Assembly: GCA_020091685.1 (NCBI GenBank)
Contig: CM034607.1
Location: 2,781,439-2,845,438, forward strand
Direction: 5' to 3'
Length of the DNA stretch: 64,000 bases
DNA from: Lutjanus erythropterus
Taxonomy: Eukaryota; Chordata; Actinopteri; Lutjaniformes; Lutjanidae
The notes beneath the pieces are model-generated. The model was given only the letters and a program-made list of their open reading frames with translations. It made no database searches and was not told the origin of the DNA. This document shows positions 12,235-23,790 of the stretch, piece after piece (the stretch's first letter is position 1; each line of letters starts with the position of its first letter). The position numbers and the translations under genes are program-made.

Positions 12235-13110
12235 ATGGTTAGTTTTGGTGCCAAACTTAATGAAGTAGTTCTGGTACTTAAACCTAACCAAGTTATTTTA
12301 TGCCTAACCATTTAGTTTTGGTGCCTATACCTCACCAAGTAGTTGCAGTTTTGCTACCTATTCCTATCCAAGTCATTTTGGTGTTAAAACCTAACAAGTA
12401 GTTCGGTGCCTGAACTTAAAGTACTTTTGGTGCCTAAATCTAACCTAGTAGCTTTGGTCCCTAATCCTAACCAACTGGTTTGGATGCTTAATCCTGACCA
12501 AGATGTTTTGATGCCTAAACCTACCCAAGTAGTTTTTGTACCAAAACCTAACCAAGTAGTTTTTGTGCCTTAACCTAACCAAGTAGTTTGCTGCCTAAAC
12601 TTAACAAAGTAGTTTTGGTGCCTAAATCTAACCTAGTAGTTTTGGCCCCTAATCCTCTGTTCCTAATTTTAATCAAGAAGTTTTGGTAATTAAACTTAAC
12701 CTAGTAGTTTTGCCCCCTAATCCTAAACAAGTAGTTTTTGTTCCTAATTTTAATCAAGAAGTTTTGGTAATTAAACTTAACCTAGTAGTTTTGGTCCTTA
12801 ATGCTGACCAACTAGTTTTTTGCTCCTAATCTTAACCAAGATGTTTTGGTGATTAAACCTAACCAAGATTTTTTGGTGCCTAAAGCTAACCAACTAGTTT
12901 TAGGTGCCTTATCTTAACCAAGAAGTTTTAGTGCCTAAACCTAACCAAGTAGTTCTGGTCTTTAATCCTAACCAAGTAGTTTTTTGCAAGACATTTTCGT
13001 GATTGCCCAATTTTAATTAAGAAGCTTTTGGTGCCTAAACCTAACCTAGTAGTTTTGATCCCTAGTCATAACCGAATGGTTCTGGAGCCTAATCTTAACC
13101 AATAAACCTA
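12235..13110 (+). repeat. 27-bp minisatellite, CCTAACCAAGTAGTTTTGGTG type
   Basis: About thirty degenerate units of roughly 27 bp are built on CCTAACCAAGTAGTTTTGGT followed by GCCTAAA. Units vary in spacing and several are internally shortened. The CCTAACC word recalls telomere-like DNA, but the long unit and divergence argue against an internal telomere. Confidence 0.9.
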
Positions 13111-13139
13111 GCGCAGCTTTAATTATACCAACAAATCAA

Positions 13140-14450
13140 TTTCCTCTAAACACTGGTGTAGTCCCAGCTGTGCACTACAAAGAAGCGATTGCAGGCTCTA
13201 ACTGCAGAACTAATGCAGGACAGATGCAGGATAAATGCATGGTGGTGGTGGGGGGGTAATAACAGTGGATTAATCTATAGTGTAGAGTCTGAAGAATTGA
13301 CAAAGGAGGAGACAGCGGATTTGAGGATTTTGTGTTTTTCTCAGCATGACACGAGTAAGCCAGCCCGCGTGAGAGAAAGGACAGATATGAACACAGTCAG
13401 AATCTCGCTATCTAAATCTGAAAACTAGCTGATAAAACCCAGTGAAAACAGCCTGGTGAGCTCTCTCCCTCTCCCCCCTCCCCCTCTCTCCCTCTCTTGG
13501 TGCTCGGGCAACTAAATGAAGCCTTTGAACCTCTTCACAGCGATGGGAGCTGAATGCTCTATCAACGGCAGCATGCTGGAAACAAGCTACTGGCCCAGGA
13601 ATCCAGATAAACATATAAGAGGCGCTGGCCGTCGTCAACAGGCACATTCATAGGCAGACAATAGGGCTCTGATCAGAACAATGATTATGCGGGCCCTCTG
13701 CCGTCCTGTCATTGGCAGCCCACTTTCTCCATTCCTATCATTTTAATTAATTCTGTGATATTTCCAAAGTCTGGGCTGTATAGACCCCTAATGAGAAACC
13801 TCATCAAAAGACGCACAAGCCAGGCAATTTGAGCTGCGGCTGGCATGATACACTGCACTTTCAGCCTACTCCTCTATCCCCAATTACTTGCTTTTCTTCT
13901 TGAGGCACAGCAGTGTCCATAACCACAAAGAGCTCTCCTGGTCACTAACAGTACACCTGTATTTGTGTGTTTCCTTTCATTTTTTTCCCCCCTTGAGTTA
14001 AGATTCTTTTTTCTTTGCTTCTTTTTTTTTTTTTTGACTGGTTTGCTCTTGTGTACTGATAGCCATCTCATTGACTTTAATCAGCCATCCATCAATGTGA
14101 CAACGCTCTAAGAATAAAGGTTTTCAGGCACTAGTTAATTAATCTGCCCGCTCCTGTCTGCCTGCACTGCTCAATCATGGAGTAAATAAAGGCAGTCAAG
14201 AATGTAATTGTTTGTTTTCTGTGCAGAGTTCGGAAAAAAGGCACTTTTTCATCTCAAGGAGCTGTGAAAGTTGCCCTTTTCGCTTTCATTTGCCAGAGGT
14301 ATCTCATAAAGCAAATGAGGCAGAGGTGTACACAAATGTCACATTTCAGAATAACTTGTTTTTGTGTTTTTTCCTCCCGCAGACAATGATAGCAGTAATT
14401 CTGCATTATGCAGAAAATTTAACTTAAGAAGGTCTTTGTTCTTGGCCAAC
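13140..14450. promoter_or_regulatory. Candidate conserved noncoding (enhancer) cluster
   Basis: This is the longest run of complex, non-repetitive DNA in the window. Notable words are GGGCTCTGATCAGAACAATG (13665), CATTTTAATTAATTCTG (13740), CACTAGTTAATTAATCTGCC (14131) with paired TAATTA cores, and AGGCACTTTTTCATCTC (14238). Frames on both strands are short and broken. The richness in homeodomain-like cores fits developmental enhancers. The call rests on composition only, since no alignment was possible. Confidence 0.45.
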
Positions 14451-14559
14451 AGAATATTGTCAGAATACTGATAGAATCTGCTGCAGAAGTCATCAAATCC
14501 TGATCAAATCAAAGTGAAAGGAACAGATTTTACAGTCATAATAACAGACAGCAGGAGTG

Positions 14560-14830
14560 CATAATGACTATGATGCTCATGCAGTATAATTACTACATAA
14601 GCACTGATTCCCTCAGGAATTATTCTGCTCCATTTTATCTTTGATTGTAGTATGTTTAATCAGTATTTGCAGTGAGGGAAAAGCTGTTTACACGCCTGTA
14701 GCAAAGTATTAATGTGCATGTGCTAACTGGATTGCTTTAACTGCCCAGAGAAAGCACAAATTGAGTACAGTGTGTAATAGTTTCCTGAAAAATCTGATTA
14801 TGGCAGTTTGTGAGTACAAATCTGTATTAT
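14560..14830. promoter_or_regulatory. Candidate conserved noncoding element
   Basis: A second complex segment carries CTCATGCAGTATAATTAC, a forkhead-like TGTTTAC in AAAGCTGTTTACACGCC (14690), and TAATGTGCATGTGCTAAC. No repeat character is seen. Regulatory function is inferred. Confidence 0.35.
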
Positions 14831-14936
14831 TGTAACAAATTTCCAGCTGAGGAACCATGGGTATAAATATCACCTCTACCCTTGACTGAATATTTTTGCA
14901 TCACACCACTCAATTAGCTAAATAATCCCATTGACA

Positions 14937-15250
14937 TTAAAGGAACAGTTTGACTTTGTAGTGACATAATCCTTGGGAGGAAAATGTGGACTTGCTTTGA
15001 CCCACAAGCATGGTTCCCACTATGGTGCACCAGCACGTTTTCACTCCCATTGCATCAAATTTGTCAGTTTGATAAGCGCTCTCATTCTTCAAACTATAAC
15101 ACTTGAGATACCCCTGTACAGTTATGTTTTGATGTACCGTCAAAAGTCAGGTGATGTAGCATTAAGAGTGAAAATGTCCAAGTATGGAGGAGGACAGTTG
15201 ATTCTATTGGGTACATCTGCACCACAGTTTTATGTAGTTTAATAGTTTGG
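14937..15250. mobile_element. Single TTAA-type terminus of an eroded element
   Basis: CATTAAAGGAACAGTTTGAC at 14935-14954 has the TTAAAGG start shared by the miniature elements at 36.0 and 42.6 kb. I found no inverted partner within the next kilobase, so the element is truncated or its right end has decayed. The small frame at 14973-15242 is presumed spurious. Confidence 0.4.
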
Positions 15251-15429
15251 GATTTTTTTCTGCCTGTCTGTATGATCGCAAATCTGCAAGGGATCTTTTA
15301 TTTTGAAAGCTGGTAGAGACTATTTTCCCAAAGGAGGAAAGAAGACTGATAGACAGCTGAGCATAATGATGTGAAGTTGGCTTTTGGAGGTAAAACGTCA
15401 TCACTTCATCATTTCATCCTGTTGGATAT

Positions 15430-15830
15430 GTGTTTAATTTTGTCATAAGTAGCTTATGGGTCCTGGAGTTATGGCCAAAAATATGCTTAGTGAGGACACA
15501 GTGACTGTGACCTTTGACCACAAAAGTCTAATCAGCTAATGTTTGAGTCCAAGTGAACATTTGTGTCAAGTTTGAAGTAATTCCCTCAAGACTTTTTTGA
15601 AATATTGATATTCACAATAATGTGATGACCTGAAAGCATATTGTGTCCAGCCATAACAAAGGGTCATAAAAGTCATAAAAAAAAGGTTTATCAAGGTTTT
15701 AGAAAAAGTCTGAATCTCAGAGGTTCTTCAGCATACAACTATGAATGTGCACAAAAAATATTATTCTGATCGGTCCAGCAGAAGTCGAGATTAGCTACAG
15801 ACACGATGCAGGTTGAGGATCAACTCAATC
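15430..15830 (+). repeat. Common teleost dispersed repeat
   Basis: The passage GTGACCTTTGACCACAAAAG (about 15508), then AATCAGCTAATGTTTGAGTC, AAGTTTGAAGTAATTCCCTC and a tail with GGTCCAGCAGAAGTCGAGAT is of a type I recall from a very common fish repeat. There is no open frame. Origin (LINE or DNA element) is not decided. Confidence 0.55.
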
Positions 15831-16312
15831 ACACACACATGGAAGTAATTACACGAAATATTAATTCATAAAGATTAGAATTAAACCAAAATGTGATTAT
15901 TAAAAGTTCATACAGCTAAAAAACTAAAGTGGCACCTTAAAGGCGACCTAAAAGCACTGAGACGTCTAAATAATTTGATGAGACCAAAAATGCACCATGC
16001 AGACTTACGTATTAGTGGCATGTTGTGTGCATAAGTTAAGATTTTACCGCAGAGCTTTTTGGATTTTTTTTCCCCACAGTGCTTCCAAGTCATGTTCAAC
16101 ATGGAAGCTTTGATTGCATTTTACCTCATGGACCCATTTAGTGCATGTGCTCCATTGTGACAAGTTACTCCATGATGTGTGTGGCCGTTTGACAGCCTGT
16201 TTGGCCACTAAGATTCCAGCAGCTGCGTGGAGTAGCTGCTTGAATGCAGAGGTGTTCCTGAGTGGAAACCACTGATGTGATTCAGCCAGACAAATGTCGT
16301 GTACACAGAGCC
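15831..16312. other. No gene recognised
   Basis: The sequence is of mixed composition with no array or terminal repeat. Minus-strand frames from 15908 to 16417 overlap in different frames and include a GT-microsatellite-encoded run, so they are spurious. Confidence 0.45.
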
Positions 16313-16333
16313 GTGTGTGTGTGTGTGTGTGTG
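16313..16333 (+). repeat. (GT)n microsatellite
   Basis: About ten uninterrupted GT units. Confidence 0.9.
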
Positions 16334-16339
16334 GCTCAC

Positions 16340-16520
16340 ACTGAGGGATCCATGAAGTGTAACACATGTACGGCCCCTCTCCACTCCCACTCCGAGTGAA
16401 ATCAGCCACTGAATCACCGCCGCACAGATCTAATCAAGCAGACAAGACCAGTAATGACTTTTCAAAGAGACGCATTATAAATTGAGGGTCATGAGCAAAT
16501 CTAAATAAAATGGCAACATG
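16340..16520. promoter_or_regulatory. Candidate small conserved noncoding element
   Basis: The complex sequence contains CAGATCTAATCAAGCAGAC, CCAGTAATGACTTTTC and CGCATTATAAATTGAGGG, with TAAT cores and no repeat character. The call is by composition only. Confidence 0.3.
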
Positions 16521-18059
16521 TTCACATGTGAAGGTTTAAAATGTTCACAGTAAACCTGGAGGCTGACTATAATATCACACAAACATAAATGCCAATGCAC
16601 TGACTCAGCTGAAAAGTTTATTGTAAATGGCTTAAATACAAAACTTTATACTGTACAATAATAACTTTGAGTTGGTTCAACTTCAAAATTTAAATTAAAC
16701 AAACTTGGTAATAATTAGTTTATTTTGTTTTCTTATTTGAGTCTTGTAAAACAAGTTGTATTAAGTTAACTGAACGTTAGAAAGCTTGTTCAATCAGCTG
16801 AAGATATTAAGTTGAACCAACAACTGTTCAGGCACACTGATGAACACATTATTCAATTTAAATTGTCTTTTTCAAACAGTAAAAAAGAAGAAAGAGTTTT
16901 AACTCGGGCTGGGTTTTTTTTCTGACACCAGTGCTAAAACAACTTTGGTAACGGTGCCTGAACCAATTTTACTTTTAAAAAAGGAATGAAAAACTGACAG
17001 TCAATGACAAGAAAACCAGCATTTTTCATTACTAAGGTTACATATGGATTTGAAATTGAACAATATATTGACTGTTAACAGTTGACACTCATATATATTA
17101 ATTTAAATAAATACTAAATACAAATTTACAGATTCACATAATAAATAAAACCTAACCCAACAACAATACACTGCATAACAGTAAGACTACTCATAACAGA
17201 AAAATAAATAAAAATTCCAGCTTCAAACAAACAAACAAACAAACATCAACTCTGAAGAAGAAGAACTGAAGAATATTATCATATTTTCTAATAAAATAAT
17301 AAGTACACTGCACCAGCATTTCATCTTTAATGCTTTTCATTTTATTTTTAATTCTCAGAAACTTGGTTTACTTTCACGCATTTATTTTTTGCCCTGCCAC
17401 TAAAAGAAAATTGATGTGGCAATCATTACTTTAAAACGTTCCTTAAACAAATGGGATTTCTTGTGCTGTGTGTTGTGCTAGTAGAAAGAAAGAACTTTGA
17501 AGTTGTAGGGTAGTGCCAGAAATGGGTCGTGATAATAAAACGGGGAGGAAAAGGTGTGAAAATTTCTCACAAACTGGGAGAAACACAGGAGAATTGTGAT
17601 TCCGGGAGGAAATGTGGGGAGAGCAGTGAAAAACACTGGTCTCCTGGGAAAATCCGTAAGGTTGGCAAGTAAGCATGTTTCTAATTGAATTTCCACACTG
17701 AAAAAGCGCAGAACAACAATGAGCAACTATTACAGTACATTCACATCTTCTGTGTTAATGAAAAGTTCAAACATAAAAAGATAATTACATGCTTAAATTA
17801 CCAGAATTAAGGGACGTAAATTCATTTGTAATTTGATTCGCGGAGCGTGCGACGGCAACGGGGCTGCAAGCAACCCTAGAACAAAAATCACTCTTTCAGA
17901 GGTGTGTTTCTGATCCTGGCAGACCTTTGTCACATTTGGTTCTCATTCCCAAAACTGCATTACTTCCAAATCAGGTGCAGAGACTGTGCTGTAACCCTGT
18001 GTAATTCAAATTATCTTTGATAATTATTCTGTGACTAATGACATTCTAAAATTCAGCAC
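16521..18059. other. AT-rich DNA with old repeats, no gene
   Basis: An ACAA microsatellite lies at 17226-17244. At 17470-17680 a passage with GAGAAACACAGGAGAATTGTG, TCTCCTGGGAAAATCCG and GGTTGGCAAGTAAG is of a kind I recall from a frequent teleost repeat. The minus-strand frames there (17443-17726) are incidental. Around 16650-16850 GTTCAACTT and AAGTTGAACC words form a weak inverted repeat. Confidence 0.45.
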
Positions 18060-18720
18060 ACTATAGAAATTAGAATGAACTGATTTATCAAACAGCATGC
18101 TCGGATAACCGTGCAAAAAACAACTATTTGTAGTATACCGCACATTAATGCAAAAAAAGCTTTATTTCATGTTATTATTCCTTTGTTTCTTTTCTTTCTC
18201 AAAGCGAGGAAAGGTAAGGTGATAGTGTTTCTTCCTCACCTCACTTTCCAAACACTTTTAATTATAAAGCTCTTTGCTGCGTTGCTGTGCAGGCCCCGTC
18301 CTCTCCACATATCTGCCGGCATCCTCAACGAGGCAGGAAATTGAAAGAAGGAGACAGAATCAGCTGCAAAACTGACAGAGGATGAGCTGCCGACCATAAT
18401 TACCCCAAGTGCTATTCAAATGGCACCACCTCACTTTATGGACAGTTAAGAATACCCATGCTCTCTAATGTGCTCTCGCAGCTCCGGCGATGTTCCTATC
18501 CACTGGTCATATTCATGCACACACACTGCCGCCGCTCACACACGATGGCTGCTTAATAGCCAGATACTTAAAGACACTAGATCAGTACCTACAGGCTGCC
18601 GCTGAGCTTTACAGCCCATCGTCTGTTCAGAGAATGTTCCAACGAGACTCTGAAACAAATGGACGCTTTGATCACCACACAGTCTTTTTCTCTGAATCCA
18701 AATGAAAAGCATGTAATATA
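18060..18720. promoter_or_regulatory. Candidate conserved noncoding element
   Basis: This is a complex, GC-richer segment with CATGCTCGGATAACCG, ACCATAATTACCCCAAGTGC (18394), an NK2-like CAAGTG, TTTAATTATAAAGC and TGGCTGCTTAATAGCC. The overlapping frames at 18111-18344 and 18490-18736 differ by strand and frame, so coding is unlikely. Regulatory function is inferred. Confidence 0.38.
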
Positions 18721-19114
18721 TAACTACGAACCACAAGGCTGCTTTGATTTAAACCACTGAGTTTTCATGAAATATAGATTTTTCATACGTGCATCTCATC
18801 ACAGAGAAAACAAAGAAATTCAATCAGTGAAATGAACAAAAAAAAGATGCATTGTTGCCTTTAGTTCTGGACCACTTCTAAACCCATCAAACCTATTTTA
18901 TTACGTGTAGATGTCAGATTTTCCATCTGAGAGAGCTGACGTCTCACAGAATGAAACAATGTTACATTTTTTTCATTTCACAGCATAGTCGTAGCAAGCG
19001 GCCATTTTGCTTATAAAGTGTCTCAGAGTTCTCTTAATGCTAATCAAAATACATATTAAACCATAATTCTTACTTATCTTTGATTTAGAAGGACTACAGA
19101 GTTGACATGTTATG

Positions 19115-19843
19115 TGTTACGTCCCTTAGCTCGTGATGGGAAAAGGGAAGGAACATAAACCAGTTGTAATTGGTAAAATTAAAATTATTTATTTACACTG
19201 GCAGTTAAAGTGACAATTAAGACAAATGAGAGGAATCAAAACAGGCGACAGGGCTGATGAGTGCTGCTCAACTCAAAGAAAGAAATACAACCAAAAGAGA
19301 GCTCCCAAAATGGGAGCCTAACAACTACCTACAGAACAAGCGAAAGAAATAAACAAAAGGAAAACCTGTAGCTATCTACCTTATCAAGCTTTAAAAGAAA
19401 AGTACAGAGAGTCAGCACTCCTATACCTAGTGTGAACTAATACAATTGACAAAGAACCTAACAAGTGTGTGTCGACCGTAATCAGGTTTTGAATCTGTTC
19501 CCTGGTCCAGTCCCTTTCAGTGAGTACCTCATTCAAAATAGCATAACAACAACAACAACGAGAGGCACGTGTGGCAAACTGTCTGTGGCAAAGGCAGCCG
19601 CCATGACTGACACGCTCCCTGAGCTTAAATCTCGTCGGCTTCCAGCTGCACTCCTGTGATTGGTGGACGGGCAAACAAAGGGCACCAATCAGCAAGCCGA
19701 ACAACGGAGTAGATGGCGCAGGTAACGCCCCTCGCAGCTGGAGGCCAATCACGGGTCGGAGTTCACACACTGCAATATACAAAAAGAACTACACGGCAAA
19801 AGGGGTTAAACACGGGGGGGCAGAAACGGCGGTGGCCGTAACA
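19115..19843 (-). mobile_element. Retrotransposon LTR, probably the 3' LTR of a Ty3/gypsy-like element
   Basis: Read on the minus strand the segment starts TGTTACGGCC and ends GGGACGTAACA, giving the TG...CA ends of an LTR with a short inverted TGTTACG/CGTAACA. Two CCAAT-type boxes lie at about 19660-19695 and a TTTAAG TATA-like box near 19625. An AATAAA signal is present near 19185, close to the LTR 3' end. Immediately upstream (plus 19844-19855) is a purine run, AGGGGGAGGGG, the expected polypurine tract. Flanks do not show a 5-bp duplication, as expected when only one LTR of a broken element remains. The 132-codon minus frame (19384-19782) lies wholly in the LTR. Confidence 0.75.
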
Positions 19844-19960
19844 CCCCTCCCCCTAAGACACAAACCTACAGGTATTGTTACCAAATAACTACATCATTAC
19901 TTACCACAACCTGGACAAAGCATCTGGCAACACATTGGGACACAACTTTAAAGGGCCAAC
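19844..19960 (-). mobile_element. Remnant of retrotransposon internal region with polypurine tract
   Basis: On the minus strand this stretch precedes the LTR and ends in TTAGGGGGAGGGG, a polypurine tract that would prime plus-strand synthesis. No gag or pol frame survives here, so only the last hundred or so bases of the internal region are left. The outer limit is uncertain. Confidence 0.5.
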
Positions 19961-20159
19961 ATTTTCATAAAAAAAAAAAAATCAATTTGTTGTTAATTTT
20001 ACATTTGGAAGGTAACACATTTTTAAATAGTTTGAAGTTGTGAATTCTAGTCTGAGACAAGGATGTTTCAGCCACAGAGCAAGTTTAGAAATTAAATTAA
20101 TTAAAGCAAACCCAAACATTTCATAAATTACATATATTTCATTCAGCATATGTAAAACC

Positions 20160-21555
20160 TTAAAAGAGACATATTACGCCTCTTTTCCACAAGTTAACAC
20201 AGGTCCCTGAGGTCTGTGTCATGCTTTGATCAGAGTACCTCAGGGATCAGGCACCAGAGCCCCTCTCACCTTATGAAAACAGCCCTGTTTCAGAACAGCC
20301 GGTTTCAGTGCCTGTTCCTTTAAATGCAAATGAGCCACTGCTAATTCCACCCACTTCTTACATGGGGTGTGCCAGCACGAGCACTGCATCACGTTGCCAT
20401 GACAACTGTTAAGTGTTGGCCCTGGGCGAAACATGGCCACTGAAGAGGACACATCAGTTCAACCATACATGTTTGAACCGGAGTCAGACTCTGTCATACA
20501 GTCTTTAGTTGTGGTGGTAAAATCGCTCATAATCTACTCCAAGTGACTCGAGTGTGTACTGCGTTACTGATGTACCAATAATCCAAAACTCTGTTTTTGG
20601 CAAATGGCAAATAAATGTAAGTAACGTTCACGTCAGGAATCTTTTTATGTCACAACAGTAAAACTCGGGCTCAAAGGCTGTAGGTAAGGCACGTAAATGT
20701 TTTCTCGACAATAAAGGGGGGGGGGGATAAATGGCTTAATGGCAAATCATATTTTTCATGCAAATCTCTCCAAAGTCTAACTATGGACATCCATACCATC
20801 ATGTTATTTTAGAGTGCTGATAAGATAAGGGTTGGGCGATTGGATGACTATATCGTCTGTTGACGATGGGCTGAATTTATCACTGATTGCTTTTTTTTGC
20901 CCGATTTTTAGGGTGATATTTGTCATGCTAATGTAATAGTGTGCAGAGTGACAGCCTCTGCTCTGCACCATGCTCTCATCCAGCAGCGCAGTTCACACCT
21001 ACTCAGCTGACCATGAGTGAGCTGAAACCAGAATTGGTGATTGTTGGAAGAGTGGACAGACTAACAAAGACGGTTTTGGTGAGTTTTACATGTTTTTCTG
21101 TCAAGTTTAAAGGAAGTGTGTTTTCCGAGGCGTTAACGGGCCAAATGTGTCCACTCAGCTCTTCTGCTGTCTTCTGGAAGCAAATGTAGCGAGTTGTGCT
21201 GCTTGGTGCAGCTGACAACAGAGCAGTATCCGTGCTTATTTGGCCTAAATATAACTTGTGTCCTCTGGTCTGGTTACCTGATGCTTGCGGTGAAAAAGAA
21301 TGATGGATGTTCATGAAGCGTCAAGCGTGGGTGGAGATATTCAAATTAGGAGCGTTCTGAGCTGGCAAATTACGTAACAAGCCGAGCAAATCCTGAACAG
21401 TGTGTTGAATCCTGTGTATTCAGATCTAAGCAGACCACAAAAATATGACTGGGTTGTTTGATTTCACATTTTGTGGGTTGGTAGACACCCCAGATTCCCA
21501 AATATAGGTGCTAAAGCAATGGAAAAGTGAGTTTTGCATAATATGTCTCCTTTAA
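20160..21555. mobile_element. TTAA-bounded nonautonomous DNA element, 1.4 kb
   Basis: The left end TTAAAAGAGACATATTACGC and the reverse complement of the right end, TTAAAGGAGACATATTATGC, match at 18 of 20 positions and both carry the TTAA target. This terminus is very common in teleost genomes in my recollection. The interior holds GGGTTGGGCGATTGG-type sequence (20830) and two short frames on opposite strands (20941-21314) that are not transposase-like. The element is therefore nonautonomous. Confidence 0.72.
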
Positions 21556-22159
21556 AGAATATATTGTCAACAAAAAATTGGAATTGGAGTGTTGAAAATT
21601 AATCATTTTTAAGTTTTTTTTCTTTTTTTTGGAAGGACATGATTTGTCACAAATCTCAGGAAAAGGTGATATACTGATTAAAATCAGAATTGAATAGAAT
21701 AAAATATATGATAAAATTATATAATACAACCTATACAGTCATTGAAATATATACAGATATTTGCATAGATTCAGGAAAAAATCCTCCAGTGCATTATTTT
21801 TTAAAATTTTCATCAGGTTGAAGGTAAACAGCAGCAACAAGCTGTGATGATAATATGGTCAACATCTGGGAAATATTGTTCATCAAATTTGAATGTGCTG
21901 GAGTCTTAGATGTTGGGAAATCTGGAAAATCCACAGTCATGCATGACAGATGACAGCTGACTTTCTGGTTGGTTTATTGCATGTTCAGCTGAAAGTCACC
22001 CATGATTTAATCAAGGCACTTAGTCACAGCTGATAGGTGTATCCTGCTGTGTGCTGCTGGCACAAGGCAGGGCAGGATACCCCTGCACCCCTGGAGCAAG
22101 ATGGCAACGGTTTGGACACCATTGCATCTTGTGCTGTCAACTTGTGCTTTAGATAAGAC

Positions 22160-22690
22160 AGTAGTAGTAAAGTAAAAATGTTGAGAATAAATACTAATTG
22201 TGAAGAATACCGTTGAAATGTTCAGATTTAAGCCAAAATATTGAAAAGGAAGCAGAAATGTTGAGAATCAAGTTGAAATGTTGAGATTTAAGCCGGAATG
22301 TTGAAAAGGAAGCAGAAATGTTGAGGATAAAGATGAAATTTCAAGAATAAAGCCAACATTTTGAGAGGAAACTCTAAATGTCAAGAATAAAGACAAAAAG
22401 TTATGATGAAGTTAGATTGATGAGAATAAAGTTGAAATGTTGAGAATAAAATCAAAATGTTAAGATAAAGTTGAACTGCTGAGATGGTGAAATATTGAGA
22501 ATAAAGCTGAAATGTCAAGAATAAAATCAAAATGTTGAAGATAAGGTTGAAATATTGAGAATAAAGGTGAAATGCTGAGAATAAAGTCAAACTGTTGAGA
22601 AGATGAAATGTTAAGAATAAGACAAAATGTTGAAAATAAAGTCATTGTTGAGAATACATTTGGAAGGTTGAGATTTAAGTTGAACTGTCG
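22160..22690 (+). repeat. 21-bp minisatellite, GTTGAAATGTTGAGAATAAA type
   Basis: About 25 degenerate units of 19-22 bp follow the pattern GTTGAAATGTTGAGAATAAA plus G. The minus strand yields leucine/phenylalanine-rich pseudo-frames at 22381-22720, which are produced by the repeat. Confidence 0.9.
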
Positions 22691-22929
22691 CCCATAGAGC
22701 CTCTTTAAAAGATGTATCATACCACACAGTAATGTTCACTGTTGAAACGGTGCTACCCACCAAACACTGACATGACGTTTGTGAGTTGAAGTTTCTTCAA
22801 TCATTCAGTCGTCTCCACACAAGAAACTGTGGACAGATTAGTGTTTACAAAAGTCCTGAAAAGGAAACGTCAGTGACTTAAATGTCAACGACCAGATTGC
22901 CTTTGGCCCCTCAGCCTCCATCAGACCAA

Positions 22930-23340
22930 CGTCTCTGTGTGTTTTTGGAGAAGAACAAAACAGGTTTGGATGAGAATGAGTGATTCAAGCCACTGGAGTC
23001 CCTCCCTGTAACCGCACAGTCACTCAAGGTCAGTGTGGAGGCTCAAAAAAGACGGATTTCTCCCCAAGTGTGATAAGCCTCGGGGCAGGCACACACATAT
23101 TTCAGATGTTCTCTGATGATAATCGTCGACACTATACGGTGGCCTGGGGGAAGTGATTAAAGCACTTTGTCTTCAGTCATACCCACCTCGTCCAATCCTC
23201 GTCTCTGATCCCTATCTGAACCTTGCTGCTGTTTGCCTAGACAAAGCACAGCACATCTCTCTGTCTCCCTCCGTCGCCAAGTCGCTCTCCACTGCAGGAT
23301 TTATTCAAAACACTGACGACAAATCAAATACCTCAGAAAA
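22930..23340. promoter_or_regulatory. Candidate conserved noncoding element
   Basis: The complex, repeat-free sequence has CCCAAGTGTGATAAGCCTCG, GATGATAATCGTCGACAC and GTGATTAAAGCACTTTG. A GATA core, a TAAT-type core and an NK2-like AAGTG lie close together. The 65-codon frame at 23153 lacks family resemblance. Function inferred. Confidence 0.35.
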
Positions 23341-23404
23341 AAACATTTAAAAAAGTTAAAGTCATTGTAAAGGAAAAAGGGAGTTTTTCTTCTGAACACA
23401 TTAT

Positions 23405-23790
23405 ACATGTTGGAAAATAGTTGGTGAAAACGTGAAAAGACTAATAACTATGTTGTAGTGAATTCTGGCATTTGACCATTGTACTGTTGATCACCATTTC
23501 TGTGTTCAGGTTTTTCAGATTTTTGGGGGCAGACCTAAAACATGGCTCAGTGACGTGCCAGAGCCATGGTCACCCTACACTGTTTAAGCCCCATGAACTG
23601 ACACACAAATGCCCTTCCCTCTCCTTAACAGTCAGTTACAAACGTACCTTCAGTGACTCTCTCAGTCCAAATCAGCCCAGCAGTTCACTTCAGCTCACTT
23701 CAGTTCCAACAGCCTGACACAGAAGAAAAAAAAATACCATCCTGTCATCGTCCTCTGGCTCTGGCTCTCATGAGTTTTTGTAGACCACCT
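23405..23790 (+). repeat. Three-copy dispersed repeat, copy 1
   Basis: The core ACCTTCAGTGACTCTCTCAG, CCAGCAGTTCACTTCAGCTC and CCAACAGCCTGACACAGAAG, followed by a run of eight or nine A and CCATCCTGTCATCGTCCTC, is nearly identical to copies at 53.3 and 62.9 kb. The 5' part (GTGAAAAGACTAATAACTATG, ACATGGCTCAGTGACGTGCC) also matches the 53-kb copy. This copy ends sooner on the right than the other two. Confidence 0.75.

Noticed and set aside
12235..13110. Interstitial telomere, because of repeated CCTAACC
   Set aside because: The unit is about 27 bp and diverged, without runs of TTAGGG/CCCTAA.
13540..13650. Possible exon after CCTCTTCACAG with ATGGGAGCTGAATGC
   Set aside because: The frame is short, lacks a convincing donor and has no resemblance to a known protein. 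The region is better explained as noncoding.
19384..19782. 132-codon minus frame, longest in the window
   Set aside because: It is contained in an LTR, where such frames are incidental.
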